Source: Planococcus salinarum
GTDB lineage: Bacteria; Bacillota; Bacilli; Bacillales_A; Planococcaceae
Reading direction: 5' to 3'
DNA length: 64,000 nt
Assembly: GCF_007004625.1 (NCBI RefSeq)
Contig: NZ_ML660049.1
Span: 96,504 to 160,503, forward strand
Below, in pieces: positions 19,467-28,033 of the stretch (its first letter is position 1; each line of letters starts with the position of its first letter). The translations under genes and the position numbers were made by a program. The notes under the pieces were generated by a model. The model searched no databases. It was not told the origin of the DNA and saw only the letters and a program-made list of their open reading frames with translations.

Positions 19467-20341
19467 AACCGTTCCAACTGAACTATATTGCCGATGCCAA
19501 CGGACTGTTGCGTGAAGCCTTGCAGGCATGGGGCATCTCCAAGAGAACACTTGCTTCGGTAAAGTACGGCGGCGGTCAAATACTGGTCAACGGCAATGAA
19601 GTGACGGTCAGGCATCCACTTGTAATCGGGGATGCAGTGACCGTTGTTTTTCCGTTGGAGGAATTGGGAAAAGGCCTGCAGGCGGAAGCCGGGGAGTTGG
19701 AGATTGTGTATGAAGACGAAGCATTGCTGATTGTCGATAAACCGCCAATGCAAAACACCATCCCTTCCCGCGAACATCCATCCGGCAGTCTCGCCAATTT
19801 TGTGGCAGCCCATTTTGAACAACAGCGGATACCGGCCACTCTGCATATCGTGACACGGCTGGACCGGGATACGAGTGGACTGGTCTGCATCGCCAAAAAT
19901 CGGCACATCCACCACCTCCTTTCCGTTCAGCAGCAGGAAAAGAAAATGTCGAGGCGCTATGAAGCGTTTCTCCATGGCCAACTGCAACAGGGGGAATTTA
20001 CAATTACAGCGCCAATCGGGAGGAAGAATTTCAGCATCATTGAAAGAGAAGTCCGCGATGATGGCCAGTTTGCGGAAACGGAAGTCAGTTTATTGAAGGT
20101 ATATTCTGAGTTCTGCCATGCCATGTTAACGTTGAATACTGGGCGTACGCACCAGATTCGGGTCCATCTTGCACATATCGGACATCCTCTTGTCGGAGAT
20201 GATTTATATGGTGGAACGCGAGAAATGATCGGCCGCCAGGCACTTCACTGCCGTCGCCTTGAACTGCTCCATCCGGTATCCGGAAAAGCGCTCGCCTTCG
20301 AATCCCGGATTCGAGCTGATATGGCAGCGCTGATCAGGTGA
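19463..20341 (+). CDS. RluA-family pseudouridine synthase (YjbO-like)
   Basis: The 292-aa enzyme converts uridine to pseudouridine in rRNA or tRNA. An N-terminal S4-like RNA-binding part ([24 protein letters not shown]) precedes the catalytic domain with [11 protein letters not shown], whose aspartate is the nucleophile, and [28 protein letters not shown] 19463 overlaps the nadK stop, and GAGGAATAC precedes it. The target nucleotide cannot be told. Its 3' end overlaps prpE, which converges, by 8 bp. Confidence 0.93.
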   Translation: MKPFQLNYIADANGLLREALQAWGISKRTLASVKYGGGQILVNGNEVTVRHPLVIGDAVTVVFPLEELGKGLQAEAGELEIVYEDEALLIVDKPPMQNTIPSREHPSGSLANFVAAHFEQQRIPATLHIVTRLDRDTSGLVCIAKNRHIHHLLSVQQQEKKMSRRYEAFLHGQLQQGEFTITAPIGRKNFSIIEREVRDDGQFAETEVSLLKVYSEFCHAMLTLNTGRTHQIRVHLAHIGHPLVGDDLYGGTREMIGRQALHCRRLELLHPVSGKALAFESRIRADMAALIR

Positions 20342-21071
20342 ATCGGTGGAAACGCTCTGGCTGGTAGGGTTGTTTTGACGGGATGGAAACCAATTCTTTC
20401 TCAGGAAAGCGGAATGCGGTCAAAGCCCCTCCGAATACGCAGCCGGTATCAATATTCACAGTCCGGTTTATGAGGTAGGGCGTCTCGGTGGGCGTGTGTC
20501 CATAGACCACCCAGGGGGCGCCGTGATAGGATTTCGCCCAATCCCTTCGCACTGGCCGCCCATCTGCATGGAAGTTTCCTGTAATATCTCCGTAGAGCGT
20601 AAACACAGCAATCTTGCGAGAGATGGATGCGCCGATCATGTCCTGTTTCAACCCCGCATGCGCTACGATCAAATCATCGCGCAGTACCAGGTAATAGGGC
20701 AGTTCTTCGTAAAATCGGATGTACCGCCTGCGGAATTCCTGCTGTTCTTTTTTGGGCAGGGCCTGCCACTCTGCGACTGTAATTTCCAGTCCATGCAGAA
20801 GCTGCACGGAATTGCCTTTCATGAACCGATAAAGTTTATCGCAATGGTTGCCGGGGGAATAGAACAGGACGCCCCGGTCCTGGCGGGCAAACAATAGATT
20901 CAGGACCGCCAGTGAAGCGGGCCCTCTGTCCATGGCATCGCCGACAAATGCCGGCTGCCTGCCATCAGGATGGATGTGGATGCCGTTGTCAAAACGGTAA
21001 CCGAGTTTTTCGAGTAATTCCATCAGCTCATCATAACAGCCGTGGATATCACCGATTATGTCATATTTCAT
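20334..21071 (-). CDS. prpE: Bis(5'-nucleosyl)-tetraphosphatase PrpE
   Basis: The 245-aa metallophosphatase hydrolyses Ap4A-type dinucleotides. PPP-family motifs are GDIHGCYDEL, FVGDAMDRGP, SPGNHCDKL and VYGHTPT. ATG 21071 is preferred because GAGGTG lies 8 nt upstream; the longer frame to 21107 has no ribosome site. In Bacillus this gene also follows the rluD-like yjbO gene. Confidence 0.93.
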   Translation of the reverse strand: MKYDIIGDIHGCYDELMELLEKLGYRFDNGIHIHPDGRQPAFVGDAMDRGPASLAVLNLLFARQDRGVLFYSPGNHCDKLYRFMKGNSVQLLHGLEITVAEWQALPKKEQQEFRRRYIRFYEELPYYLVLRDDLIVAHAGLKQDMIGASISRKIAVFTLYGDITGNFHADGRPVRRDWAKSYHGAPWVVYGHTPTETPYLINRTVNIDTGCVFGGALTAFRFPEKELVSIPSKQPYQPERFHRFT

Positions 21072-21171
21072 CGAAAGCACCTCTTTGGTAATATTGTTAC
21101 TATACATACTATAAGTGTAACGTATAGACTACTAAAGCGGAGTACCGCAAATTCGAAAGGGGGGAGCCATT

Positions 21172-22545
21172 ATGCTGGAAGAAAAAACAACATTGCGCGA
21201 TGAAGAATTGAACGAAGAAATACTGCTGCAACTGATGGAGCGGGGGGAAGTCGAAGAATTCAGGGAATACTTCCTGTCGCACCATCCTTATGACCAGGCC
21301 GGGTTTTACGAAAAAGCAGAAACCGAAACCCGCCAGCGACTCTATGAATATCTCTCTCCCAAAGAAATGGCGGATATTTTCGAAGCAATCGATCTTGACG
21401 ATGATGAATACGAAGATTTCTTTAAAGAGATGAATGCCATGTACGCTGCGGATCTCCTGTCCTTTATGTACCGGGATGACGCGGTTGACGTATTGAACAA
21501 CCTTACAAAAGACCAGGTAGCAAGCTATCTGACCATTATGCCGAAAGAGTCGGCCAGGGAAATCAAGGATCTTCTCCATTATGAAGAGTATACAGCGGGT
21601 TCGATCATGACGACAGAATTCGTGGCGATTCCGAAAAACTCCACGGTCCGTTCCGCTATGAATATCCTCAGGAATGCCGCCCCGGATGCAGAGACCATCT
21701 ATTATGTCTTTGTCATCGATGAAGAAAAACGGCTTGCAGGCATTGTTACACTGCGCGATCTGATCATTGCCGAAGAAGATACGTTGATCGAAACGATCAT
21801 GAACGACCGGGTGGTCAGCGTGTCAGTTGGGGAAGATCAGGAAGAAGTGGCACGCATGATCAAAGATTACGATTTCCTTGCCATACCGGTTGTCGATTTT
21901 CAGGATCACTTACTGGGCATCATCACAGTCGATGATATCATCGATGTCCTGGATGAAGAAGCTTCGGATGATTATTCCAAACTGGCTGCTGTGTCAGACA
22001 TGGACAATTTCGATAAAGGCCCTTTCAGTGCAGCCAAAAAAAGATTGCCGTGGCTGATTTTGCTGACCTTCCTCGGTATGCTTACTGCGAATTTGATGGG
22101 AATGTTCGAATCCACATTGGATCAGGTTGCGTTGCTCGCAGTTTTCATCCCATTGATTGCCGGAATGGCAGGGAACAGCGGGACCCAGGCTTTGGCAGTT
22201 GCAGTTCGCGGTATCGCGACAGGGGACATCGAAGAGCAAAGCAAGATGAAACTTCTGTACCGGGAAGCTGGAACGGGGCTGATAACAGGTCTCGTGTGTG
22301 GCTTTGTGGTTGTCGGGCTGGTTTATTTCTGGAAAGGTGAATTGCTGATCGGGATTCTGGTCGGAACGGCCGTCGCGGGCTCCATTTTTGTTTCGACACT
22401 TGCGGGATCATTCATACCATTACTGATTCATCGTCTGAAAATTGACCCAGCGGTTGCATCAGGTCCCTTTATCACGACATTGAATGATATTATTTCCATT
22501 TTAATCTATTTGGGACTGGCAACTACATTCCTGAGCAGCCTCTAG
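21172..22545 (+). CDS. mgtE: Magnesium transporter MgtE
   Basis: The 457-aa Mg2+ channel has an N-terminal superhelical MgtE_N domain (residues about 20-125), then two CBS domains that sense Mg2+ (about 135-260). A C-terminal membrane domain of five helices follows (about 280-457) with PLIAGMAGNSGTQALAVAVRGIATGDI, the pore and gating signature. AAGGGGGGAG precedes ATG 21172. No M-box riboswitch fits in the 100-bp gap upstream. Confidence 0.96.
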   Translation: MLEEKTTLRDEELNEEILLQLMERGEVEEFREYFLSHHPYDQAGFYEKAETETRQRLYEYLSPKEMADIFEAIDLDDDEYEDFFKEMNAMYAADLLSFMYRDDAVDVLNNLTKDQVASYLTIMPKESAREIKDLLHYEEYTAGSIMTTEFVAIPKNSTVRSAMNILRNAAPDAETIYYVFVIDEEKRLAGIVTLRDLIIAEEDTLIETIMNDRVVSVSVGEDQEEVARMIKDYDFLAIPVVDFQDHLLGIITVDDIIDVLDEEASDDYSKLAAVSDMDNFDKGPFSAAKKRLPWLILLTFLGMLTANLMGMFESTLDQVALLAVFIPLIAGMAGNSGTQALAVAVRGIATGDIEEQSKMKLLYREAGTGLITGLVCGFVVVGLVYFWKGELLIGILVGTAVAGSIFVSTLAGSFIPLLIHRLKIDPAVASGPFITTLNDIISILIYLGLATTFLSSL

Positions 22546-22556
22546 AGGAGTGCAAA

Positions 22557-22602
22557 TTGCACTTTTCTTTTTTATGATGTAATATTAGTACCAGGTAATA
22601 AT
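22557..22602 (+). promoter_or_regulatory. fabI promoter with FapR-type operator
   Basis: TTGCAC (22557-22562) and TAATAT (22580-22585) have 17-bp spacing. Overlapping the -10, ATTAGTACCAGGTAATAAT (22584-22602) is a palindrome with one mismatch between arms. It fits the FapR operator type (TTAGTACC inverted), the malonyl-CoA-responsive repressor of lipid genes. Confidence 0.8.
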
Positions 22603-22624
22603 CAGATTTTCAGGAGGAATGACA

Positions 22625-23395
22625 ATGTCGATATCAATGAAAGGCAAGACATTCGTAGTTATGGGAGTGGCCAATAAACGCAGCATCGCCTGGGGGATTG
22701 CACGGGCGTTGGACCAGTCGGGGGCAAACCTGATTTTTACATACGCAGGGGAACGTTTTGAGAAATCAGTGCGCGACCTTGTGGCAACACTCGATGGAAA
22801 CCATGAAACGATTCTGCCGTGTGACGTAACAAGTGATGAAGATGTGGAAAAATGTTTTGCAGCCATCAAGGAGCAAGTCGGCAAAATCGACGGCCTGGCC
22901 CATTGCATCGCATTTGCCAAGACGGAAGAACTTGCCGGGGATTTTTCGGAGACTTCACGTGAAGGCTATTTATTGGCACAAAATATCAGTTCCTACTCAT
23001 TGACGGTCATTTCAAAACACGCCAAACCCTTGATGTCGGAAGGCGGAAGCATTGTCGCTTTGACGTATATCGGCGGGGAGCGGGTAATGCCGAATTACAA
23101 TGTCATGGGTGTTGCAAAAGCCGCACTTGAAATGTCGGTCCGTTATCTTGCAGCGGATCTCGGCAAATATGGCATCCGTGTCAACTCAATCTCTTCAGGG
23201 CCAATCCGGACGCTGTCTTCCAAAGGAGTCAGCGACTTCAATTCGATTCTTCGTGAAATCGAAGAGAAAGCACCGCTTCACCGCAACACGACACCGGAAG
23301 AAGTCGGTGACACAGCGGTCTTCCTGTTCAGCGACATGTCCCGCGGAATCACCGGCGAAACGATTCATGTAGACAGCGGCTACCACGTACTTTAA
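22625..23395 (+). CDS. fabI: Enoyl-[acyl-carrier-protein] reductase (NADH) FabI
   Basis: The 256-aa short-chain reductase catalyses the last step of fatty-acid elongation. Family features are the GVANKRSIAWGIA cofactor loop, the catalytic Tyr-x6-Lys in YNVMGVAKAALE, and the SSGPIRTLSSKGVSDF substrate loop. ATG 22625 is chosen with AGGAGG 7 nt upstream; ATG 22619 would sit on the ribosome site. It is transcribed alone behind a FapR-type site. Confidence 0.96.
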   Translation: MSISMKGKTFVVMGVANKRSIAWGIARALDQSGANLIFTYAGERFEKSVRDLVATLDGNHETILPCDVTSDEDVEKCFAAIKEQVGKIDGLAHCIAFAKTEELAGDFSETSREGYLLAQNISSYSLTVISKHAKPLMSEGGSIVALTYIGGERVMPNYNVMGVAKAALEMSVRYLAADLGKYGIRVNSISSGPIRTLSSKGVSDFNSILREIEEKAPLHRNTTPEEVGDTAVFLFSDMSRGITGETIHVDSGYHVL

Positions 23396-23424
23396 AAGTA
23401 GTATAAGTGAACTTAAGAACTATA

Positions 23425-23565
23425 GTAACCGATATTCCGCAAAACAGCTTCGCTTGCCTGGGGGCTCGCGCTGAGCTAACTCGGACTCGTTTCACTTCGC
23501 CCGAGTGGATCTCAGCACTTCGCTTGGTCCCCTGGGCGTCTTCGCTGTTTTGCTCCATATCTCAA
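23425..23565. repeat. Long imperfect palindrome (intergenic repeat)
   Basis: GC-rich sequence folds on itself. The arms TTCCGCAAAACAGC...CTGGGG and CCCCTGGGCG...GCTGTTTTGC pair across inner CACTTCG/CTCGGAC-type arms. No reading frame of note is present. It resembles the structured interspersed repeats of Bacillales. Confidence 0.6.
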
Positions 23566-23599
23566 AATGTTTTATGTTAAAAGAATTTTTCTATTTATA

Positions 23600-23800
23600 A
23601 ATTGAACCGGAATGAAGCGTCAGACGGTGAAGGGCAAAGATGTGCTCCTGCATCGCTTCGCTGCTTCGTCGCAAAGAATTGTCCTCGCAAGCTTCGGCCA
23701 ATGTCTTTCCTGCGGGAACTAGAGCGAGTCCTGAGACCCGGAGGGAGTAACGCGACTGAGGGGGCTTAGGCCGCCCCGCGGAAAGCGTCCGTCTATAGCG
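23600..23800. repeat. Composite GC-rich intergenic repeats
   Basis: Bases 23663-23701 repeat 1398-1436. Bases 23636-23675 recur in inverted orientation near 62330-62370. The following CTGCGGGAAC...CCCGCGGAAAGCGTCCGTCT block is a known type of Bacillaceae intergenic repeat by my recollection. No gene is present between fabI and the terminator at 23836. Confidence 0.6.
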
Positions 23801-23835
23801 TAATGATTATAGAAGGTAACTTAAACTCGATAATT

Positions 23836-23870
23836 AAAAAATCCAGCCCTCCGAGAGGGCTGGATTTTTT
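23836..23870. terminator. Bidirectional terminator (fabI side / yjcF end)
   Basis: AAAAAATCCAGCCCTC / GAGGGCTGGATTTTTT is a perfect stem with terminal A/T runs; its right edge meets the yjcF stop. Confidence 0.92.
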
Positions 23871-24303
23871 ATGCGTGAAGATTCTTTTCCATTGTTCGGT
23901 GCGGGATGCCTGCATCGAGGAATTCAGGAGAAGTCACAGTGTAATTCAGTTTTTCATAAAATGGGATAGCGTATGATTGGGAGTTCAACTTCAGGCTCGC
24001 CATTCCTGCGGAACGTGCATATGACTCCATCGCTTCCATCATCAGAGCACCGACGTGCTGTCCGCGAAATTCGGGCAGAACTGAAACGCGCTCGACTTTG
24101 CCGATGCCGCTTTCGATTTCACGGATGCGTCCGGCAGCGATGGGCTGTTGCAGATGGTACCCCACGAAATGAGTGGCTGTGCTGTCGTATTCGTCCATTT
24201 CAATGTGAACAGGCACATGCTGCTCGTCTACAAAAACTTTTCTCCGAATGTCAAAGGCCTGTTCTTTTTCGAGTTCGCTTTCAGCTATTTTGACTTTCTG
24301 CAA
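23869..24303 (-). CDS. yjcF: GNAT-family N-acetyltransferase (YjcF-like)
   Basis: The 144-aa acetyl-CoA-dependent acyltransferase has a single GNAT domain. Motif A is VERVSVLPEFRGQHVGALMMEAMESYA and motif B is NSQSYAIPFYEKLNY. The start is TTG 24303, directly after the yjcG stop. The substrate is unknown. It is the last gene of the run esterase - yjcG - yjcF, as in B. subtilis. Confidence 0.85.
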   Translation of the reverse strand: MQKVKIAESELEKEQAFDIRRKVFVDEQHVPVHIEMDEYDSTATHFVGYHLQQPIAAGRIREIESGIGKVERVSVLPEFRGQHVGALMMEAMESYARSAGMASLKLNSQSYAIPFYEKLNYTVTSPEFLDAGIPHRTMEKNLHA

Positions 24304-24822
24304 TTATTGTTCATCTCCAGTCAGACGGAATGTATCGTAAACTGTCCATGAACCATCTTCAAGCTTATAAAGAAGGTGGATCCGGTCAATCGTTTCTTCA
24401 TGATCGATACCCGCCATTTTCAATTGGCCGAAAATATCCGAATGTTCGGAGTCAGACAACTTTTGGGCAATCGTGATATGCGGAACGAAGGAATAATCCG
24501 GCATGCCGCCAAAGAAATCGGAATGGAGATCTTCATGCAAGGAAAGAATTTCTTCTGTCGGTTCCACTTTGAAATAAAGGGTATTGGTGACAGGTGAAAA
24601 TGAACTTACGCGTGTTGCGTGAAGTTTAAAAGGCTTTTGGCGTTTCGCGATTTTCGCCATTTCTTCCACGATATCTTTTATCTCTGCGCCGTTCGCTTCG
24701 AATTCATCCTTTAATGTTATATGAGGAGTAATCAGCTCATAATGAGGATCATAACGTTTGCGGTAGGAATTGGCGATGTCCTGTAATTTTTTTGACGGAA
24801 ATGCTGCAACACCATATTTCAT
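24304..24822 (-). CDS. yjcG: YjcG family protein (2H phosphoesterase / RNA ligase-like)
   Basis: The 172-aa protein has the two HxT/Sx motifs that define the 2H phosphoesterase fold: [10 protein letters not shown] (around residue 33) and [10 protein letters not shown] (around residue 115). Their spacing is as expected for the 2'-5' RNA ligase superfamily. The biological substrate is not known. AGGAGG precedes ATG 24822 by 7 nt. Confidence 0.88.
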   Translation of the reverse strand: MKYGVAAFPSKKLQDIANSYRKRYDPHYELITPHITLKDEFEANGAEIKDIVEEMAKIAKRQKPFKLHATRVSSFSPVTNTLYFKVEPTEEILSLHEDLHSDFFGGMPDYSFVPHITIAQKLSDSEHSDIFGQLKMAGIDHEETIDRIHLLYKLEDGSWTVYDTFRLTGDEQ

Positions 24823-24899
24823 AAATATGCCTCCTCGTAAAATATAAATCTTTTCTTATTACAGTATAACAAAAGAAAGCTTCAAATTGCGAATACGAT

Positions 24900-25622
24900 T
24901 TAAACGCCAAAGTTTTGGATTAATGCCCGTTTCAAATCAGGCTGCCAATACGTCCAGGTATGGTCACCGTCGAATTCCTCGTAAAACATGGGGAAGGATT
25001 TTTCTTTCAGCAATTGGTGGAGCTCGCGATTGGGCTGCAAGAAATCAGCCGTCTTTCCCGATGTCAATTTCACGTCAGTTTCCCCGGACCCAATTACATG
25101 ATAAACAGTGAAGGCGTTCGCCGAATTGAATTTGGAAACGGCCTCCATCATTTCCGGCCCCACTTTGGGAGACTGCAGGATCACGCGCCCAAAAATATTC
25201 GGATATTTCAACGCAGCCATCATGCTGACCGTTGCGGCGAGTGAATCTCCGATTAGCGTGCGTCCCATCCCCACCTGGTAAGTAGGATACTTTTCATCCA
25301 GGAAAGGAACAAGCTCATGTGCAAGAAATCTTAAATAGGCTGCGTGCTGTTGACCTGAAGGTTCGTACTTGTTATTTCTGTCGTCCACACTTTTATAGGG
25401 TACGCCAACAAAAATGATATTTTCAATTTCACGGTTTTCCAATAATTCGTCCACTACGCGCGGCACTCTGCCCAATTGGATATAATCTTTTCCGTCTGAC
25501 GCAATGACTAAACTGTATTTGTATAAAGGTGAATAATTATAAGGCAGATAAACAAGCAATTGCATGTCTTCCTGCAATTCCTCGCTGTAGATAGTTATGT
25601 CTTCCACGTTTCCTCTGTTCAT
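24900..25622 (-). CDS. Putative esterase (alpha/beta hydrolase, YjcH-like)
   Basis: The 240-aa alpha/beta-hydrolase of the Fes/esterase-D type has the nucleophile elbow GDSLAA, an upstream oxyanion/strand region SLVIASDGKDY, and a C-terminal histidine in EFDGDHTWTYWQPDL. ATG 25622 is used, with GAGGAGG 7-8 nt upstream; the frame continues 5' only as a shadow of the divergent gene. The natural ester is unknown. It heads the operon with yjcG and yjcF. Confidence 0.85.
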   Translation of the reverse strand: MNRGNVEDITIYSEELQEDMQLLVYLPYNYSPLYKYSLVIASDGKDYIQLGRVPRVVDELLENREIENIIFVGVPYKSVDDRNNKYEPSGQQHAAYLRFLAHELVPFLDEKYPTYQVGMGRTLIGDSLAATVSMMAALKYPNIFGRVILQSPKVGPEMMEAVSKFNSANAFTVYHVIGSGETDVKLTSGKTADFLQPNRELHQLLKEKSFPMFYEEFDGDHTWTYWQPDLKRALIQNFGV

Positions 25623-25655
25623 GTTGAAGCCTCCTCGGTGGGTTTTGTACAAAAA

Positions 25656-25685
25656 TTGTATCATATTCGAACCGCAAGGTATAAT
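25656..25685 (+). promoter_or_regulatory. Promoter of the PgpA-like gene
   Basis: TTGTAT (25656-25661), an 18-bp spacer and TATAAT (25680-25685) form the promoter. It lies in the short divergent gap after the esterase start and implies translation from ATG 25726 rather than 25699. Confidence 0.65.
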
Positions 25686-25725
25686 GGGGGAACACGTTAT
25701 GATTACAGAGAGAGGGGTTTTTGAT

Positions 25726-26319
25726 ATGGCAGGAAAGAAAGATGGAAAGTTCCAGGTGCATTCGGATGAAGTGACGAAAGCTGCGCATAATGCGTTGGAA
25801 AGGCGCGGAGTCTCGGTTGAAGCAATAGCTGAAATCGTATTCGAAATGCAGGAGCCGTTCAACGAAGGTCTGCAAATAGCACACTGCATCGAATCGGTGG
25901 AAAGTGTTTTGCAGAAAAGGGAGATGCAGCATGCTCTTCTTGTGGGAGTGGAACTCGATGAATTGGCGGAACAGGGGAAGCTGTCGCGCCCGCTGCAGCA
26001 GATTGTCGATACAGATGAAGGACTTTTCGGTGTGGATGAAATGATCGGGCTCGGAGCGGTGCTGACTTACGGAAGCATTGCCGTAACAACTTTCGGCCAT
26101 CTTGATCGCAATAAAGTAGGAGTTATCCACGAACTCGATACGAAAGCCGGCAAACATGTGCATACTTTTCTGGATGATCTCGTCTCAAGCATCGCAGCAT
26201 GTGCCAGCGCAAGAATTGCGCATCGTCAAAGGGATCTCGAGGAAAAAGGGCAGGGCTTCAAAGATATCAAACCGGAGGAGACCGCTCCTGAAATCCATGT
26301 GGAAGGAACCGATACCTGA
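25726..26319 (+). CDS. Phosphatidylglycerophosphatase A-family protein (YutG-like)
   Basis: The 197-aa protein belongs to the PgpA/YutG superfamily: VFEMQEPFNEGL, then a D/E-containing GLFGVDEMIGLGAVLTYGSIAVTTFGHLDRNKVG core. PgpA enzymes remove phosphate from phosphatidylglycerophosphate. The Gram-positive soluble branch is less well characterised, so the reaction is inferred. ATG 25726 follows AGGGG by 8 nt. An ATG at 25699 is also preceded by G-rich sequence but would be almost leaderless from the promoter above. Confidence 0.75.
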   Translation: MAGKKDGKFQVHSDEVTKAAHNALERRGVSVEAIAEIVFEMQEPFNEGLQIAHCIESVESVLQKREMQHALLVGVELDELAEQGKLSRPLQQIVDTDEGLFGVDEMIGLGAVLTYGSIAVTTFGHLDRNKVGVIHELDTKAGKHVHTFLDDLVSSIAACASARIAHRQRDLEEKGQGFKDIKPEETAPEIHVEGTDT

Positions 26320-26339
26320 GGGCAATCCCATACCTTGCA

Positions 26340-26398
26340 TGGAAACGGTTACGAAATCGTCTTTTGATTGACACTTGAATATAAAGTCATGGTATTAT
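26340..26398 (+). promoter_or_regulatory. Candidate cre site and promoter of the TAXI-TRAP operon
   Basis: TGGAAACGGTTACG (26340-26353) is close to the CcpA cre consensus (last base differs). Downstream, TTGACA (26368-26373) and TATTAT (26393-26398) are 19 bp apart. Together they suggest carbon-catabolite control of the transporter; this is motif-based inference. Confidence 0.45.
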
Positions 26399-26443
26399 TA
26401 TGTAGGAAACATGTAAAAAACTTTAACAAGGGGAGGTCAAATT

Positions 26444-27427
26444 ATGTTGAATAAGAAATTTGGTTTATTTGCGGGAGTTGCACTGGCTGGTTCAGTATTT
26501 CTTGCAGGGTGCGGTGATGATACTGCAGACACAGGAGAAAACGGGGAAAGCGGCGGCTCTGAAGACCCAGAATTCATCAGTATTTTGACGGGCGGTACGA
26601 CAGGGACTTATTATCCGCTCGGCGGGGCTATGGCCAATATCATAGAAACTGAAACTGGCGTGGATACGACAGCTGAAGTTTCACAGGCGTCAGCCGCGAA
26701 TATGACATCACTTGCTGACGGTACAGGGGAAATTGCATTCGTTCAGACGGATACAGCTTTCTATGCGTCAGAAGGAACAAACATGTTTGATGGAGAAGTG
26801 ATCGATACAGTTTCTGCCATCGGTGCTTTGTATCCGGAAACAGTTCAATTGGTAACGACTTCTGGATCAGGCATCACTTCTTTTGATGACCTTGAAGGAA
26901 AATCGATTTCAGTTGGTGCGCCTGGATCAGGTACGTATATCAATGCCGAGCAACTGCTTGAAATCCATGGCATGACGATGGATGATATCGATGCACAGAA
27001 CCTGGATTTCGGTGAATCACAGGAAAGTCTTCAATCCGGACAGATTGATGCTGCTTTCATCACAGCAGGAACGCCTACAGGCGCAGTTGAAAGCTTGGGC
27101 GCAACTTCTGATGTAGTAATTGTACCGGTTGAGCAGGACAAAGCAGATGAATTGATTGAGAAATATCCTTATTACGCTCATGATACTGTCCCATCAGGCA
27201 TCTATGGCCTGACGGAAGAAGTTCCGACTGTTTCCGTATTGGCTATGCTTGTTGTACAGAACGATCTTTCAGAAGATCTGGTTTATGACATTACCAAAGC
27301 CATCTACGAAAACACGGATCAGATTCAACACGCAAAAGCTGAGTTCATCAAAGCTGAAACTGCCCTTGACGGTATTGGAATCGATATCCACCCGGGTGCA
27401 CAGAAATATTTTGATGAAGTAAACTGA
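26444..27427 (+). CDS. TAXI-family TRAP transporter solute-binding lipoprotein
   Basis: The 327-aa substrate-binding protein begins with a lipoprotein signal peptide (lipobox LAGC, Cys23) and a Gly/Glu-rich linker. The TAXI domain follows: ISILTGGTTGTYYPLGGAMANII is the hallmark start, and GAPGSGTYINAEQLLE is also typical. It captures an organic acid or amino acid outside the membrane for the fused permease downstream. AAGGGGAGG precedes ATG 26444. Substrate unknown. Confidence 0.95.
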   Translation: MLNKKFGLFAGVALAGSVFLAGCGDDTADTGENGESGGSEDPEFISILTGGTTGTYYPLGGAMANIIETETGVDTTAEVSQASAANMTSLADGTGEIAFVQTDTAFYASEGTNMFDGEVIDTVSAIGALYPETVQLVTTSGSGITSFDDLEGKSISVGAPGSGTYINAEQLLEIHGMTMDDIDAQNLDFGESQESLQSGQIDAAFITAGTPTGAVESLGATSDVVIVPVEQDKADELIEKYPYYAHDTVPSGIYGLTEEVPTVSVLAMLVVQNDLSEDLVYDITKAIYENTDQIQHAKAEFIKAETALDGIGIDIHPGAQKYFDEVN

Positions 27428-27508
27428 TAAAATACTGCAAAATAACTGGCGATAAAGCGTATGCTTTATCGTCGTTATTTGTTTATGAACAACGGAGGAG
27501 AAATACCA

Positions 27509-28033
27509 ATGCGAATAAAATTCATGCAGCGTTTTCTTCTGATCCTGATTGCCTCCATCTTAATGATCTCCGCATTTACTTTTATCCCACTTCACCGCAG
27601 TATCGTATTTATCGACAGCGGCACAGAAAGGCTTGCAGCATATTCGCTATTGACTCAGCCCTATTTTAAGATAAAATATACACATTCCATACATTTGTCC
27701 GATGTTATCGAAAGCTTTGAAGTCCTGCCTGACAATACTTTGAAAATGGTCGAGCTGGAATACGAGGATTTCAATATTGGCATGCCCTCGAATGCAGGAG
27801 AAGGGGAAATCTTTGTCGAAGAGGACGGTACGTATTTCATCAAGAACATGGATAGGCGCGTACCGGAATTTCGCATATTGATCGGCGATGTCGACGCCGG
27901 TCTTTCATTGATGAAAAATGGCAATGAATATGATTTGAAAAAGACACTCGTCAGAGGAAAAACGTATACGTTTCGTGTTCAGCGGCTGTCATTTTTCCAG
28001 CAACTAAAAGGAGTGAATATTGATGAGCAGTAA
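27509..28033 (+). CDS. DUF1850 protein associated with TAXI-TRAP transporter
   Basis: The 174-aa protein has one N-terminal membrane anchor (residues about 5-28). Its DUF1850-type body (FKIKYTHSIHLSDVIESFEV) is almost always found beside TAXI-TRAP genes. Its role is unknown; an accessory to transport is inferred from context. ATG 27509 follows GGAGGAG, and the gene overlaps the permease start by 11 bp. Confidence 0.8.
   Translation: MRIKFMQRFLLILIASILMISAFTFIPLHRSIVFIDSGTERLAAYSLLTQPYFKIKYTHSIHLSDVIESFEVLPDNTLKMVELEYEDFNIGMPSNAGEGEIFVEEDGTYFIKNMDRRVPEFRILIGDVDAGLSLMKNGNEYDLKKTLVRGKTYTFRVQRLSFFQQLKGVNIDEQ

Noticed and set aside
22548..22574. Terminator after mgtE
   Set aside because: The AGTGCAA/TTGCACT arms have almost no loop and contain the fabI -35; the fabI promoter is the better explanation.
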